In this document: positions 12,493 to 22,480 of the stretch, one piece after another | Layout: each line of letters begins with the position of its first letter | How positions within the stretch are numbered: position 1 is the first letter of the stretch | Origin: Methyloprofundus sp. | GTDB taxonomy: Bacteria; Pseudomonadota; Gammaproteobacteria; Methylococcales; Methylomonadaceae | Length of the DNA: 64,000 bases | Reading direction: 5' to 3' | Assembly: GCA_012960135.1 (NCBI GenBank) | Contig: DUBW01000073.1 | Coordinates: 1 to 64,000, forward strand | Position numbers and translations under genes: made by a program | The notes under the pieces: model-generated | The model's database searches: none | Told to the model about the DNA's origin: nothing | What the model saw: the letters and a program-made list of their open reading frames with translations, nothing else

Positions 12493-13042
12493 CTTAAATT
12501 TACCCACCTTACTTACACTATCCCGCATTGCGTTAATTCCCGTATTAGCCATTTTTTTCTATATACCCTGGGAATATTCAAATATTGCGACCACGGGTAT
12601 TTTTATTATCGCTTCGATCACTGACTGGTTAGATGGCTATTTAGCCAGGAAAATGCAGGTTGAAACACAGTTTGGCGCATTTTTAGATCCTGTCGCTGAC
12701 AAGATCATGGTTGCCTTTGTTTTAGTTTTATTAGTGCAGGTGGAGTCCAATATTTGGATGACACTACCTGCCGCGATTATTATTGGTAGAGAGATTACTA
12801 TTTCATCACTACGCGAATGGATGGCGCAATTAGGCCAGCACGCAACTGTAAAAGTTTCACAAATAGGCAAATGGAAAACCACAGCGCAAATGATTGCGAT
12901 TGGCTGCTTATTGTACAGTGAAGAATTTGTGGGCGTATCGATGCAATTATTCGGTTTGGTTATGTTGTATATAGCAGCAGTATTAACTCTATGGTCAATG
13001 ATAAGTTATTTAAAGGTTGCCTATACCTCCATGACGGATTGA
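12485..13042 (+). CDS. pgsA: CDP-diacylglycerol--glycerol-3-phosphate 3-phosphatidyltransferase
   Basis: CDP-alcohol phosphotransferase motif DWLDGYLARKMQVETQFGAFLDPVADK. Confidence 0.95.
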   Translation: MTNLNLPTLLTLSRIALIPVLAIFFYIPWEYSNIATTGIFIIASITDWLDGYLARKMQVETQFGAFLDPVADKIMVAFVLVLLVQVESNIWMTLPAAIIIGREITISSLREWMAQLGQHATVKVSQIGKWKTTAQMIAIGCLLYSEEFVGVSMQLFGLVMLYIAAVLTLWSMISYLKVAYTSMTD

Positions 13043-13079
13043 TAATTAAAAATAAACTGGAAGAAAATAAAAAAACAAC

Positions 13080-13673
13080 ATGGATCAGGAAATACAGAAA
13101 GACAAAGAACAACTGCGAGACGATATTTTAGTAGCCTCTCTAAAGTTATTTGCAGAAAAAGGGTATTTTAATACTTCACTCACTGATATAGCAGAACTTT
13201 CCGGGGTAAAAAACAGCGCCGGAATTTATAAGCATTTTAAAAATAAACAGGAAATAGCCCAGGCATTATATCTTTGGGTTATCGATAGGCTCAGTGTTTC
13301 GATTGATGATATACGCAGGAGAAGCCGTAAATCATCTGAGCAGTTAAGAGAAATTGTCGATTTATGGTTTCGCTTAACAGATGAAGCACCCGAAGTAATG
13401 CAGTTTTTATTAGTGCTCAATGTTAAAGAGTTCTTGCCCGAAGAACAGCGGATCATGGCAACGCCGCCTTTTGTAAAGATTATCAAAGTCTTGCAAAATG
13501 GCATTAAAGACGGCGAGATTAAAGCGATTGATGGCCAGCATGCTTATTGTCACTTTTTTGGGATTATTGAAAATACCTTAAGACAGGTATTAACGGGTTC
13601 TTTAAAGAAAAAAGCCAGTTACTATGAATCAGATGCCTGGCAATCAGCTTGGGCGACTATTGTTAAAAACTAG
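13080..13673 (+). CDS. TetR/AcrR family transcriptional regulator
   Basis: N-terminal HTH: ILVASLKLFAEKGYFNTSLTDIAELSGVKNSAGIYKHFKNKQEIAQALY. Confidence 0.88.
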   Translation: MDQEIQKDKEQLRDDILVASLKLFAEKGYFNTSLTDIAELSGVKNSAGIYKHFKNKQEIAQALYLWVIDRLSVSIDDIRRRSRKSSEQLREIVDLWFRLTDEAPEVMQFLLVLNVKEFLPEEQRIMATPPFVKIIKVLQNGIKDGEIKAIDGQHAYCHFFGIIENTLRQVLTGSLKKKASYYESDAWQSAWATIVKN

Positions 13674-13741
13674 TTACCTGAATATCGGCTTATAGTGATT
13701 ACCCCTGTATTTCAGGTTAATAACGTTATATGTGAAGGCCT

Positions 13742-14707
13742 ATGGTTTACAAAACGCAAATTGCAGGCATAGTCTATCGTTTTAACTCTCTTCGCGAATT
13801 ACTGGCAAAAGCCTCGCCTGCACGCTCGGGTGATATTTTGGCAGGTGTGGCTGCAGATTCACATCTGCAACGCGTTGCTGCTCAATGGGTACTTGCTGAT
13901 GTGCCGCTTAAACAATTTCTACTGGAAGCTCTTATTCCCTGTGCAACAGATGATGTTAGTCGCTTAATTTTTCAGCAACATGATCAACAGGCTTTTGCCT
14001 TGGTTAGTCATTTAACCGTCGGTGGTTTTAGAGACTGGTTATTATCAGATGCCAGCACAAGCGAAATTCTACAGCAACTCGCCTGGGGTTTAACCCCGGA
14101 AATGGTAGCGGCAGTAAGTAAGTTGATGCGCATTCAGGATTTTATTCTGGTCGCCAGAAAATGTAGGGTAGTCACCCAGTTTAGAAATACCATTGGCTTG
14201 CAACACCGGCTTTCAACCCGTCTAAAACCTAATCACCCAACGGATGATCCAGCAGGTATCGCTGCAGTAATTCTGGATGGATTACTCTATGGTAGTGGTG
14301 ATGCAGTGATTGGTATTAACCCGGCTTCGGATAATCTACAAGCTACCCAGGTGTTGATTCAAATGTTAAGCGATGTGATCGAGCGTTACCAGATTCCGAC
14401 TCAGTTTTGCGTCTTGTCACATGTAACCACGATATTGCGGGCGATTGAAGCGGGTTCACCGGTTGATCTTGTATTCCAGTCTATAGCAGGCACAGAACAG
14501 GCTAATGCTAATTTTGGAGTCAATCTTAAATTATTGGAAGAAGCACACTCTGCTGCACTAAGCTTGAATCGGGGCACTGTTGGTAGCAATTGCATGTATT
14601 TTGAAACAGGACAGGGCAGTGCACTTTCTGCTAATACCGATCATAGACTGGATCAGCAGACTTGTGAAGCGAGAGCCTATGCTGTTGCCCGGCAATTTAA
14701 TCATTAA
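13742..14707 (+). pseudogene. eutB: Ethanolamine ammonia-lyase large subunit (EutB)-like, C-terminally truncated
   Basis: EutB signatures: RSGDILAGVAADSHLQRVAAQWVLADVPL, GSGDAVIGINPASDN, PTQFCVLSHVTT, YFETGQGSALSANTDHRLDQQTCEARAYAVARQF. The ORF stops right after this point, whereas full-length EutB continues for roughly 130 more residues. No EutC found nearby. Confidence 0.75.
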
Positions 14708-14794
14708 AAAGTCATCCGCAACAGCGCAATTTTCTTTTAGAGTCGTTTTAGCACGTGCCGTCTACGAATAAGTATTAACAAATGGAATTATACC

Positions 14795-15952
14795 GTGCAT
14801 AAAGTCCCTTACTGGCGCTTATCGGGCTTTTACTTTTTTTACTTTGCTACTTTAGGTGGGTTTTTACCCTATTGGAGCTTGTATCTTAAAGAATGTCATT
14901 TTAGTGCGGCCGAAATTGGTGAGTTAACCGCTTTTATGGTCGGTACCAAGGTTCTGGCTCCTAATATTTGGGGTTGGATTGCGGATCATACTGGGAAAAG
15001 TTTACGCGTTATTCGCATAGCTTCTTTTTTTGCCACGATTTTATTTTCTGGTTTTATGTATCGGCAATCGTTTGAGTGGTTTGCCTTTGTAACCGTTAGT
15101 TTTAGTTTTTTCTGGAATGCCGCATTACCACAGTTTGAAGCAGCGACACTGCATCACTTAAAAGACCAGACACATCGCTATAGTCAGATACGCTTATGGG
15201 GATCTATCGGCTTTATTGTTACGGTATTAAGTGTTGGCTATTTACTCGATTTATATAATATTAAATTACTACCTTATTTAATTGTTTCCTTGCTCGCGAG
15301 TATCTGGTTAATTTCTTTGCTAACTCCCGAGATATCTACAGTTAAAGCAAACCGCGCAGCCGTAAAAATCTGGCAAATTGTTAAGCAGCCAGAAATTATT
15401 GCCTTTTTGCTAGTATATATGCTGTTGCAAGCCGCACATGGTCCTTATTATGTATTTTTTTCGATATACTTAAAACAATATGGCTACTCTTCTAGCATGA
15501 TTGGGCTGCTCTGGTCGCTTGGAGCCGGGGCGGAGATTATCGTCTTTCTCGTCATGCGCCGGTTATTAAAATTTATTTCCTTGCGGCGTTTCCTGTTAGT
15601 TAGTGCTTTAACATCGGTTTTACGTTGGTTAATGATAGCCTGGTATGCGGATAATCTATGGGTACTACTGGCTGCCCAGGTTTTGCATGCTGCTACTTTT
15701 GGTACGGCACATGTAACCGCTATTCATCTGGTACAAAGTTATTTTGGAAAACATCACCAGGGTAAAGGGCAGGCGCTTTATAGTAGTTTCAGCTTTGGTC
15801 TGGGTGGTGTGTTGGGAGGCTTGTATAGTGGTTATGCCTGGGATGTTTACGGTGGGCAATGGGTGTATAGTTTTGCAGCATTTTTAAGCTTTTTAGCGTA
15901 TATTATTGCAGGGATCTGGGTCGGTAAAGGCAAGGCTTTTTGTCATCAATAA
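14795..15952 (+). CDS. MFS transporter (HcaT / 3-phenylpropionate-MFS-like)
   Basis: 385 aa, 12 TM-like; YFFYFATLGGFLPYWSLYLKECHFSAAEIGELTAFMVGTKVLAPNIWGWIADHTGKSLRVIR. Confidence 0.8.
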   Translation: MHKVPYWRLSGFYFFYFATLGGFLPYWSLYLKECHFSAAEIGELTAFMVGTKVLAPNIWGWIADHTGKSLRVIRIASFFATILFSGFMYRQSFEWFAFVTVSFSFFWNAALPQFEAATLHHLKDQTHRYSQIRLWGSIGFIVTVLSVGYLLDLYNIKLLPYLIVSLLASIWLISLLTPEISTVKANRAAVKIWQIVKQPEIIAFLLVYMLLQAAHGPYYVFFSIYLKQYGYSSSMIGLLWSLGAGAEIIVFLVMRRLLKFISLRRFLLVSALTSVLRWLMIAWYADNLWVLLAAQVLHAATFGTAHVTAIHLVQSYFGKHHQGKGQALYSSFSFGLGGVLGGLYSGYAWDVYGGQWVYSFAAFLSFLAYIIAGIWVGKGKAFCHQ

Positions 15953-15954
15953 AA

Positions 15955-16098
15955 GGGTACCTCTAATAATTGTCTTTTTGCCCGATTTCAAGGTGGATGC
16001 TTTTCTGAGATCCTCATGTATTTCATATACACTGTGATTCTCGAAAATCATCCACCTTGAACTCGAATAAAAATCCTAATTATTAGAGGCACCCACAA
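15955..16098. repeat. Intergenic element with terminal and nested inverted repeats
   Basis: Ends GGGTACCTCTAATAATT ... AATTATTAGAGGCACCC are inverted repeats; nested TTCAAGGTGGATG ... CATCCACCTTGAA is a second inverted pair. Confidence 0.65.
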
Positions 16099-16115
16099 AT
16101 CAAAAGGAAAAATCA

Positions 16116-16733
16116 GTGTTTGAGTTAATTCAAAGCGGGGGTTTGTTAATGATCCCTATTCTCTTTTGTTCGGTCATGGCGATGGGCATTGTCGGTGAGC
16201 GTTTCTGGACATTGCGTAAAAAGAAAATATTACCCCCCGAAATGGTGTCTCAGGTCTGGCATCTGGCAAAAGCTAAAAAGCTGGATGCCAAGACTTTAAA
16301 ACACTTAAAAGATAGTTCACCCCTGGGTAGGATTTTAGCGACCGGACTGAAGAGTCGAAATCTTGGTCGCGATGTCATGAAAGAATCTATTGCAGAATCT
16401 GGAAGACAAGTTGCGCATAAATTAGAGCGTTTTTTAAATACTCTGGGTACTATTGCTACGATCGCCCCATTGCTAGGTTTACTGGGTACTGTGGTCGGGA
16501 TGATTAAGGTTTTTGCCGCGATAGTCAGTCATGGTGTCGGCGACCCTGCAGTTTTGGCGGGCGGTATTTCAGTGGCACTGATTACCACTGCCGCCGGCTT
16601 GTCAGTGGCGATTCCTTGTGTTATTTTTCACCGTTATTTTGATGGGCTGGTCGATGGCTATGTGCTTAATATGGAAGAAGAATCATTAAAATTAATTGAA
16701 GTGATTCACGGCACTCATGATGAATTAGAATGA
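16116..16733 (+). CDS. exbB: MotA/TolQ/ExbB proton channel family protein
   Basis: Conserved TIAPLLGLLGTVVGMIKVF and AGGISVALITTAAGLSVAIPC. Confidence 0.88.
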   Translation: MFELIQSGGLLMIPILFCSVMAMGIVGERFWTLRKKKILPPEMVSQVWHLAKAKKLDAKTLKHLKDSSPLGRILATGLKSRNLGRDVMKESIAESGRQVAHKLERFLNTLGTIATIAPLLGLLGTVVGMIKVFAAIVSHGVGDPAVLAGGISVALITTAAGLSVAIPCVIFHRYFDGLVDGYVLNMEEESLKLIEVIHGTHDELE

Positions 16734-17140
16734 ATTTTCGTAATAAAAAACATAAGCCCCTGGAAATCTCTCTAACACCGATGATCGATGTGGTGTTCTT
16801 GTTACTCATTTTTTTTATGGTCACAACCACTTTTAGCAGAGAATCTGCAATTAAAGTGATGTTGCCGCAAGCAGAGGGGCAACAGGCAGAAAGGCATGAA
16901 CAGGTATTATTACTGACGATTAATAAGTCAGGTCAGTATTTTATCGATGATAAACCATTAAGCGACAAGAGCCTGGTTACTCTGGCCAAAGCATTAAGGG
17001 CGAGTAGAAATAATAAGAATATCCCTTTGCTTATCAACGCCGATGCTGCTTCACCCGTACAGGCTGCAATCTCAGTCTTGGATGTTGCGTCAAAAGAAGG
17101 CTTTTCCAATATCACTTTCGCAACCCAGAAACAAGACTGA
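16730..17140 (+). CDS. exbD: ExbD/TolR family biopolymer transport protein
   Basis: ISLTPMIDVVFLLLIFFMVTTTF signature; overlaps exbB stop. Confidence 0.9.
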   Translation: MNFRNKKHKPLEISLTPMIDVVFLLLIFFMVTTTFSRESAIKVMLPQAEGQQAERHEQVLLLTINKSGQYFIDDKPLSDKSLVTLAKALRASRNNKNIPLLINADAASPVQAAISVLDVASKEGFSNITFATQKQD

Positions 17141-17141
17141 T

Positions 17142-18131
17142 ATGAAACAATTAATAGCTAAGTTTGTAGAGGAGGTCTGGTATAGAGATCATTTTATAGG
17201 TACTTGGCTGATGCCTTTATCTTTTATCTTTACAGATATCGCTAAGTTTAGGCGCTGGCTGTATAAGAAAGGCTATAAACCAGTCGAAAAACTGCCTATG
17301 CCGGTTATTATTGTCGGCAATATTACCCTGGGAGGGACAGGCAAGACTCCTCTGGTTATTTATCTGGTCGAACAGTTAAAAGCGGCCGGTTTTAAGCCCG
17401 GAGTAATAAGTCGTGGATATGGTGGGCAATCAACACACTGGCCTGTCAGAGTCAATGCAGATAGCGATGCGACATTAATAGGCGATGAACCTTTATTGAT
17501 TGCACAACAGACGCATTGCCCGGTAGCGGTAGGGCCTGTTAGAGTAGAATCAGCGAGACTGTTACTAGAAAATGATGAGTTGGATGTGATTATTTCAGAT
17601 GATGGCTTGCAACATTATGCGCTGTATCGTGATATTGAAATAGTGGTTATCGACGGTGTGCGCCGCTTTGGTAACAATTTTTGTTTACCTTCCGGGCCCT
17701 TACGCGAACCACAGGCGCGTATTCAGGAAGTTGATTTTGTGATTTGCAATGGTGGGGAACCCGAAGAAAGCGAAATTTTGATGCAGCTAGAAGGGAGCCA
17801 TGCACTCAATATGCAAACTAATGAGCGCAGAGCCCTTGCAGAATTTAAAGGGGGTAACTGTCATGCCCTGGCGGGTATTGGTAATCCACAGAGCTTTTTT
17901 GACTTATTGGCACAACAGGGAATATCCTGTCAGACGCACCCTTTTCCTGATCACTACGTTTATAGTAGCAAAGATATTGGTTTTAAATCAGCCGACGCTA
18001 TTTTTATGACCGAAAAAGATGCCGTCAAATGTCGATCATTTGCAACGGCACAACATTGGTATGTGCCAGTACAGGCAAACGTCGAAAGTCGCTTTATGGA
18101 AACTCTGATTGCATTATTAACAAGCAAGTAA
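17142..18131 (+). CDS. lpxK: Tetraacyldisaccharide 4'-kinase
   Basis: PVIIVGNITLGGTGKTPLVIYLVEQL and ISDDGLQHYALYRDIEIVVID. ORF track starts at 17043; Met at 17142 (MKQLIAKFVEEVWYRDH) is the likely start. Confidence 0.93.
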   Translation: MKQLIAKFVEEVWYRDHFIGTWLMPLSFIFTDIAKFRRWLYKKGYKPVEKLPMPVIIVGNITLGGTGKTPLVIYLVEQLKAAGFKPGVISRGYGGQSTHWPVRVNADSDATLIGDEPLLIAQQTHCPVAVGPVRVESARLLLENDELDVIISDDGLQHYALYRDIEIVVIDGVRRFGNNFCLPSGPLREPQARIQEVDFVICNGGEPEESEILMQLEGSHALNMQTNERRALAEFKGGNCHALAGIGNPQSFFDLLAQQGISCQTHPFPDHYVYSSKDIGFKSADAIFMTEKDAVKCRSFATAQHWYVPVQANVESRFMETLIALLTSK

Positions 18132-18154
18132 TGCGATAAACAGTTATGACTAAA

Positions 18155-18448
18155 TTAGTTGCATGAACGCATAACTATATTCTGATTGAGGTATTCCTGA
18201 TATTCGTCGGTATTATCAACAATTGCTACGCCACGAATAAGGTCACGGCATGAGATATTACGCAGAGATAAATCGGTTTTACTCACGCAGAGGTTAAGGT
18301 GAGCAAGTGTCTTTCTGGACAACGACGTCTTGATATTCTCTTGTTTAGCCGCATAGACAGCGTTATCTTTTAAAATAATCGTATCGCCTGAGTGCATTTG
18401 TTGTAAAAAAGAAAGTTGGATAGGGAAATTATCAATGATATGTAACAT
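18155..18448 (-). CDS. DsrH/TusB-like sulfur relay protein
   Basis: MLHIIDNFPIQLSFLQQMHSGDTIILKDNAVYAAKQ resembles the TusB/DsrH N-terminus. Confidence 0.6.
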   Translation of the reverse strand: MLHIIDNFPIQLSFLQQMHSGDTIILKDNAVYAAKQENIKTSLSRKTLAHLNLCVSKTDLSLRNISCRDLIRGVAIVDNTDEYQEYLNQNIVMRSCN

Positions 18449-18624
18449 AAGCTTACCTGCTTTTTATTTTAGAGAAACTTTACATTAAATAGTTGCTATA
18501 AGCATATAAAATATAAAGATTAAAATAATAATAGTACATTTTAGTTGACATTCCTAATGGTTTTTTAATATTTCATGTAATTAATTAACTTATCTATGTT
18601 AAGTTATTGAATTTATTGAGTTGA

Positions 18625-19518
18625 GTGGTTGAAGTGAATAAAGAAAAAGTGATAGACAGAGCGCAGCAGTACTGGTTATTAGCCCGTTTTGATAAGCCTA
18701 TTGGAATATTAATCTTATTATGGCCCGCTTTATGGGCGCTTTGGGTGGCGAGTTCAGGGCGCCCCGATATTCTGGTGCTAACAGTGATTTGTTGTGGCGT
18801 GGTATTAATGCGGGCAGCGGGTTGTGTTATTAATGACTATGCTGATCGAGATATTGACCCCCATGTCGAGCGTACAAAATTAAGACCTATTGCGGCAGGG
18901 AAAGTAACGCCTAAAGAGGCGCTGACGGTTTTTTTTGTGCTATGTTTAAGCGCTTTCGGACTGGTGTTATTGCTCAATCCATATGCAATCATGCTGTCTT
19001 TCGGTGGGGTATTTCTGGCAGCCAGTTATCCGTTTATGAAACGTTATACGCAATTACCTCAAGCGTACCTCGGGATTGCCTTTGGCTGGGCAGTGCCAAT
19101 GTCATTTGCAGCACAAAGTAATGAAATACCTTTGGTAGCCTGGCTGATGTACCTGGCAACAGCACTATGGGCTCTGATCTATGACACCATGTATGCCATA
19201 GTTGATAAAGAAGACGATTTAAAAATTGGAGTAAAATCAACAGCCATCTTATTTGCTGATAAAGAACGCGAAATCTTGGCTGTGCTGCAAGTCATTGTGA
19301 TGCTTTTATTGATACAAATAGGGCGTATGCAGGGATTGTCCTGGATTTACTATAGCGCTTTACTCTGTGCTAGTGGTTTTTTTATCTACCAGCAAAAACT
19401 GATTTTTTATCGCGACAAAGCGGATTGTTTCAAAGCTTTTTTAAATAGTAACTGGTTTGGTTTAACGGTTTTTATCGGTTTTCTACTGGAATTTTTATTA
19501 CCTGAATTCAAGTCATAA
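18625..19518 (+). CDS. ubiA: 4-hydroxybenzoate polyprenyltransferase
   Basis: RFDKPIGILILLWPALWALW, NDYADRDIDPHVERTKLRPIAAG, YDTMYAIVDKEDDLKIGVKSTAILF. Confidence 0.95.
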   Translation: MVEVNKEKVIDRAQQYWLLARFDKPIGILILLWPALWALWVASSGRPDILVLTVICCGVVLMRAAGCVINDYADRDIDPHVERTKLRPIAAGKVTPKEALTVFFVLCLSAFGLVLLLNPYAIMLSFGGVFLAASYPFMKRYTQLPQAYLGIAFGWAVPMSFAAQSNEIPLVAWLMYLATALWALIYDTMYAIVDKEDDLKIGVKSTAILFADKEREILAVLQVIVMLLLIQIGRMQGLSWIYYSALLCASGFFIYQQKLIFYRDKADCFKAFLNSNWFGLTVFIGFLLEFLLPEFKS

Positions 19519-19579
19519 GTATAGTACCCCTTAAAACTTACAGGGCTGGAAAAAGATATTTTTAGGCAATGCAGTTATT

Positions 19580-19825
19580 GCAATGGATCTTTCTAAAGTA
19601 GATAAACAATACAAAGAAAATTTAGCACAAGCTCAAGAAGAAAATGAGATCCTAACTAAGCTTGTCGGTAAGGTCACCATTAAAATGAATGGCTCGAAAA
19701 AAAACTAAAAAGCTTGGTCTCATTGGATCAGAAAAGTATCCTCGAGCCCAAGCTTAAAGCATTCTCACTTAGCCATCAGTGTCGATTGTTAGGGCTCACC
19801 AGAAGTCACTTTCGTTGAAAATCCT
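19580..19825 (+). pseudogene. IS3-family transposase (orfA / start of orfB) remnant
   Basis: Joining two frames gives DLSKVDKQYKENLAQAQEENEILTKLVGKVTIKMN / WLEKKLKSLVSLDQKSILEPKLKAFSLSHQCRLLGLTRSHFR, the IS3-type region, interrupted by a frameshift and stop. Confidence 0.65.
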
Positions 19826-20226
19826 GGAAACGGGGTTTAAGTGAAGTGAGGATTTTTAGTCCCTGATAGTGATAGGGCGTTGTGGGATTGGATGTCCAAA
19901 AATAGCTTTCGCAAAAGTAGGGACTCCCCGAGGGGGAATTTTAATTCCCATTGCGCCAATTTGAAAATTATTTCACTCGATTGGGTATGGAATTTTTTTA
20001 AAAAAACGGCTTTTTTGTTCAAACGCTAATGATGAAAAGTTATTTTAGACGTACTCAGTTATTTTTTTATTGTAAAAAAATGAGATATAAGCTTAACTGA
20101 AAGAGAAATTAATGAAATTGATTGTCGGTCCTTTTTGATTGGGTGCATTCAATAGGTTGGCCAGTGTGATATAACTGTAGCGCATTTCCAGTGATAGGAG
20201 TAATCATCACTTGAATCTATGAGGTG

Positions 20227-21015
20227 TTAATCAAGCATACCCGCGCTTTTAGTTTTGTTGTCTTTCAATCCCCTGGTGCTATCGATACCCTGAATTCTAT
20301 CAAAATTAGCGCCTGTTATTGTGGCGTTTGTGAAGTTAGATTCGGCTAATTTAGCAGCGCTAAAATCGACATTGCTGACATTGGCATTAGTGAAATTAGC
20401 GGCACCTAGTTCTGCTGAAATCAAAATTGCATTTTCTAAATTAGCCCCGGTTAAATTCGCAAAGCGCATCGTTGTTCGTCCAAGGTCTGCATTTTTCATG
20501 TTGGCATTGCTTAAATTCACTTTGTTCAGGCTAACCCGCATTAAGCCCATGGGTTGGTTTTTCATATCAGCGCCCCAACGAACATTAGACAAATTGGCAT
20601 TACTCATATTGGAGTTATCCAGATTGGCAATCACACGGCTATGACTAAAGTCTGTATTACTTAAATCCGAGCGCATCATGCTGACACCAAAAATACTGAC
20701 CCTGGATAGGTTTGCGCCGGAAAGGTTGATTCCTGTCATCACGGTTAAATCTAAAACCAGACCCGACAAGTTGCTGTGACTTAAATTTGCACCACGTAAA
20801 TCTGCGCCCCAAAGATCCGCATTGCGGAAGTCCAGTCTAGACAGATCTACCCCTTTTAAGTCTTTACGTCTTAGATTGGCAGGGTTTGCTTTATTCGCTT
20901 TCTTGAGGAGTTGCTGCACTGCGCTACGAGTATAATCAGCGGCAGATACAGTATTAACAATAATGCTGGATAAGGCAAATGTTAGTATGAATGCTATCTT
21001 CTTTTGGTGATTCAT
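20227..21015 (-). CDS. Exported pentapeptide repeat protein
   Basis: Signal peptide (MNHQKKIAFILTFALSSIIVNTVSAADY) followed by A(N/D)LxN/S pentapeptide repeats (ADLWGADLRGANLSHSNLSGL...). ORF extends to 21057. Confidence 0.88.
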   Translation of the reverse strand: MNHQKKIAFILTFALSSIIVNTVSAADYTRSAVQQLLKKANKANPANLRRKDLKGVDLSRLDFRNADLWGADLRGANLSHSNLSGLVLDLTVMTGINLSGANLSRVSIFGVSMMRSDLSNTDFSHSRVIANLDNSNMSNANLSNVRWGADMKNQPMGLMRVSLNKVNLSNANMKNADLGRTTMRFANLTGANLENAILISAELGAANFTNANVSNVDFSAAKLAESNFTNATITGANFDRIQGIDSTRGLKDNKTKSAGMLD

Positions 21016-21191
21016 GGAGAGGTTCCTGTGTATATACAAACAACTATCAAACAGCATAGAGCCAAATTTAGGCCACTATTTTGCATACAGTTAATGTTCT
21101 TTTACTCCTATTGTCTGTAAGCATAAGGATAGGTTTGTGTTTAAAAGGTCTTATTTGTACTTTGCGCTACTTCTAGTGACTTGGTGGTAAG

Positions 21192-21740
21192 TTAAAACAG
21201 TCCTAATTGTACTTGTGCAACTTCAGACATCATTTCACGTGACCAGGGTGGGTCCAGAACAATTTCTACTTGGACTGACTCTACGCCAGGTAGGGCACGG
21301 ACAGCTTTTTCTACATCACCTTGAATTACCGGTCCCATTCCACAACCGGGTGCAGTCAGGGTCATCATGATTTGTACGCGATTGAGTGCTTCGCCTACCG
21401 TTTCGACGTTACAGTTATAGACTAGACCCAGATCCACGATATTTACCGGTATTTCAGGGTCATAAACAGTTTTCATTACTTCCCAGCAATTTTTTTCCAC
21501 GGCACTGGCATCTGTTTCAGAGACTAATGTATGTAATTCATGTGTTTCTTTGCCTAAGGCATCGGCATCGGCACTGGATATTCGAACCATATGGCCGTGA
21601 TCGGTAACGACTGTGTAGTTATTACCCAGATCCTGGTGTATGGTGACTTCTTTTCCTTTACTCAGGGTGCCGTGATTGCCGTCCGGAATAAGGACAACGT
21701 TGACATCTCGTGTCAGGATGATTGTTTCTCTTTCAGACAT
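21192..21740 (-). CDS. sufT: SufT-like / DUF59 (MIP18) Fe-S assembly protein
   Basis: VMKTVYDPEIPVNIVDLGLVYNCNVE, TLTAPGCGMGPVIQGDVEKAV, VEIVLDPPWSREMMS. Confidence 0.88.
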   Translation of the reverse strand: MSERETIILTRDVNVVLIPDGNHGTLSKGKEVTIHQDLGNNYTVVTDHGHMVRISSADADALGKETHELHTLVSETDASAVEKNCWEVMKTVYDPEIPVNIVDLGLVYNCNVETVGEALNRVQIMMTLTAPGCGMGPVIQGDVEKAVRALPGVESVQVEIVLDPPWSREMMSEVAQVQLGLF

Positions 21741-21751
21741 GATTGTATCTT

Positions 21752-22480
21752 CTATAACTTAAAAGTTAGGGCGTCTATTGTTTGCCCTGTCGTACCTATG
21801 CTATGAGGGCTGAATAAATAGAGGTAGGCCGGGTTTATTTCGGTCATTTCGGGTAGTTTGTTTTTTTCTTCCGCAGGAAATGCCTTGTTCCTAAGAGGCG
21901 AATTAACTGGGCCTGGGATTAAAACATTCACCCTGATTTTACCTGCTTCGCTGAGTTCTTCAGATAAGATTTTTGCATAGCTTTCAACTGCAATTTTAGA
22001 AACACCATAGGCTCCCGAATAGGCTCTGGCTTCGTGGACGAAGGAGTCGCTGGTCATTACAATCGATGCATGTTGCGATTTTTGTAATAAAGGAAGTAAG
22101 ACCTGAGTCAGTATAAAAACAGCATTCAAGTTAACATTCAGGGTGTGCCCCCATGCTAGGCTGCCGTGTATGGACATAGGCGTAAAGGCATCAAATTCTG
22201 TTGCTGAATGTAAGAGCCCCTCTAAATGACCATATTTTTTTTCAATTGTGCTGGCTAGCTCATGGTACTGCACTTCTGTGGCACCGGCTAAATCAAAAGG
22301 GTAGATCGCAGGAGTAGGCGCATTCGCAGCGATAATGGCATCATAAAGCTGTTCTAATTTAGGGATGCTTTTATCCAATAGGATGATTGTTGCGCCTTGT
22401 TTGGCCAGTGCAAGTGCAGCTGTGCTGCCTAGACCTCCACCTGCACCGGTGATAAGAATAGTCTGCTTAGTTAAAGGCAT
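21752..22480 (-). CDS. yciK: SDR family oxidoreductase, YciK-like
   Basis: TILITGAGGGLGSTAALALAKQGATIILLDK; YSGAYGVSKIAVESYAK; follows the phosphatase and ubiG. Confidence 0.75.
   Translation of the reverse strand: MPLTKQTILITGAGGGLGSTAALALAKQGATIILLDKSIPKLEQLYDAIIAANAPTPAIYPFDLAGATEVQYHELASTIEKKYGHLEGLLHSATEFDAFTPMSIHGSLAWGHTLNVNLNAVFILTQVLLPLLQKSQHASIVMTSDSFVHEARAYSGAYGVSKIAVESYAKILSEELSEAGKIRVNVLIPGPVNSPLRNKAFPAEEKNKLPEMTEINPAYLYLFSPHSIGTTGQTIDALTFKL

Noticed and set aside
13742-14707. First reading as mch (methenyl-H4MPT cyclohydrolase), given the methylotroph context
   Set aside because: The motifs (RSGDILAGVAA, GSGDAVIGINP, YFETGQGSALSA) are those of ethanolamine ammonia-lyase EutB, not Mch.
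17800-18009. 69-aa ORF inside lpxK
   Set aside because: Out-of-frame overlap with a clear lpxK coding region.
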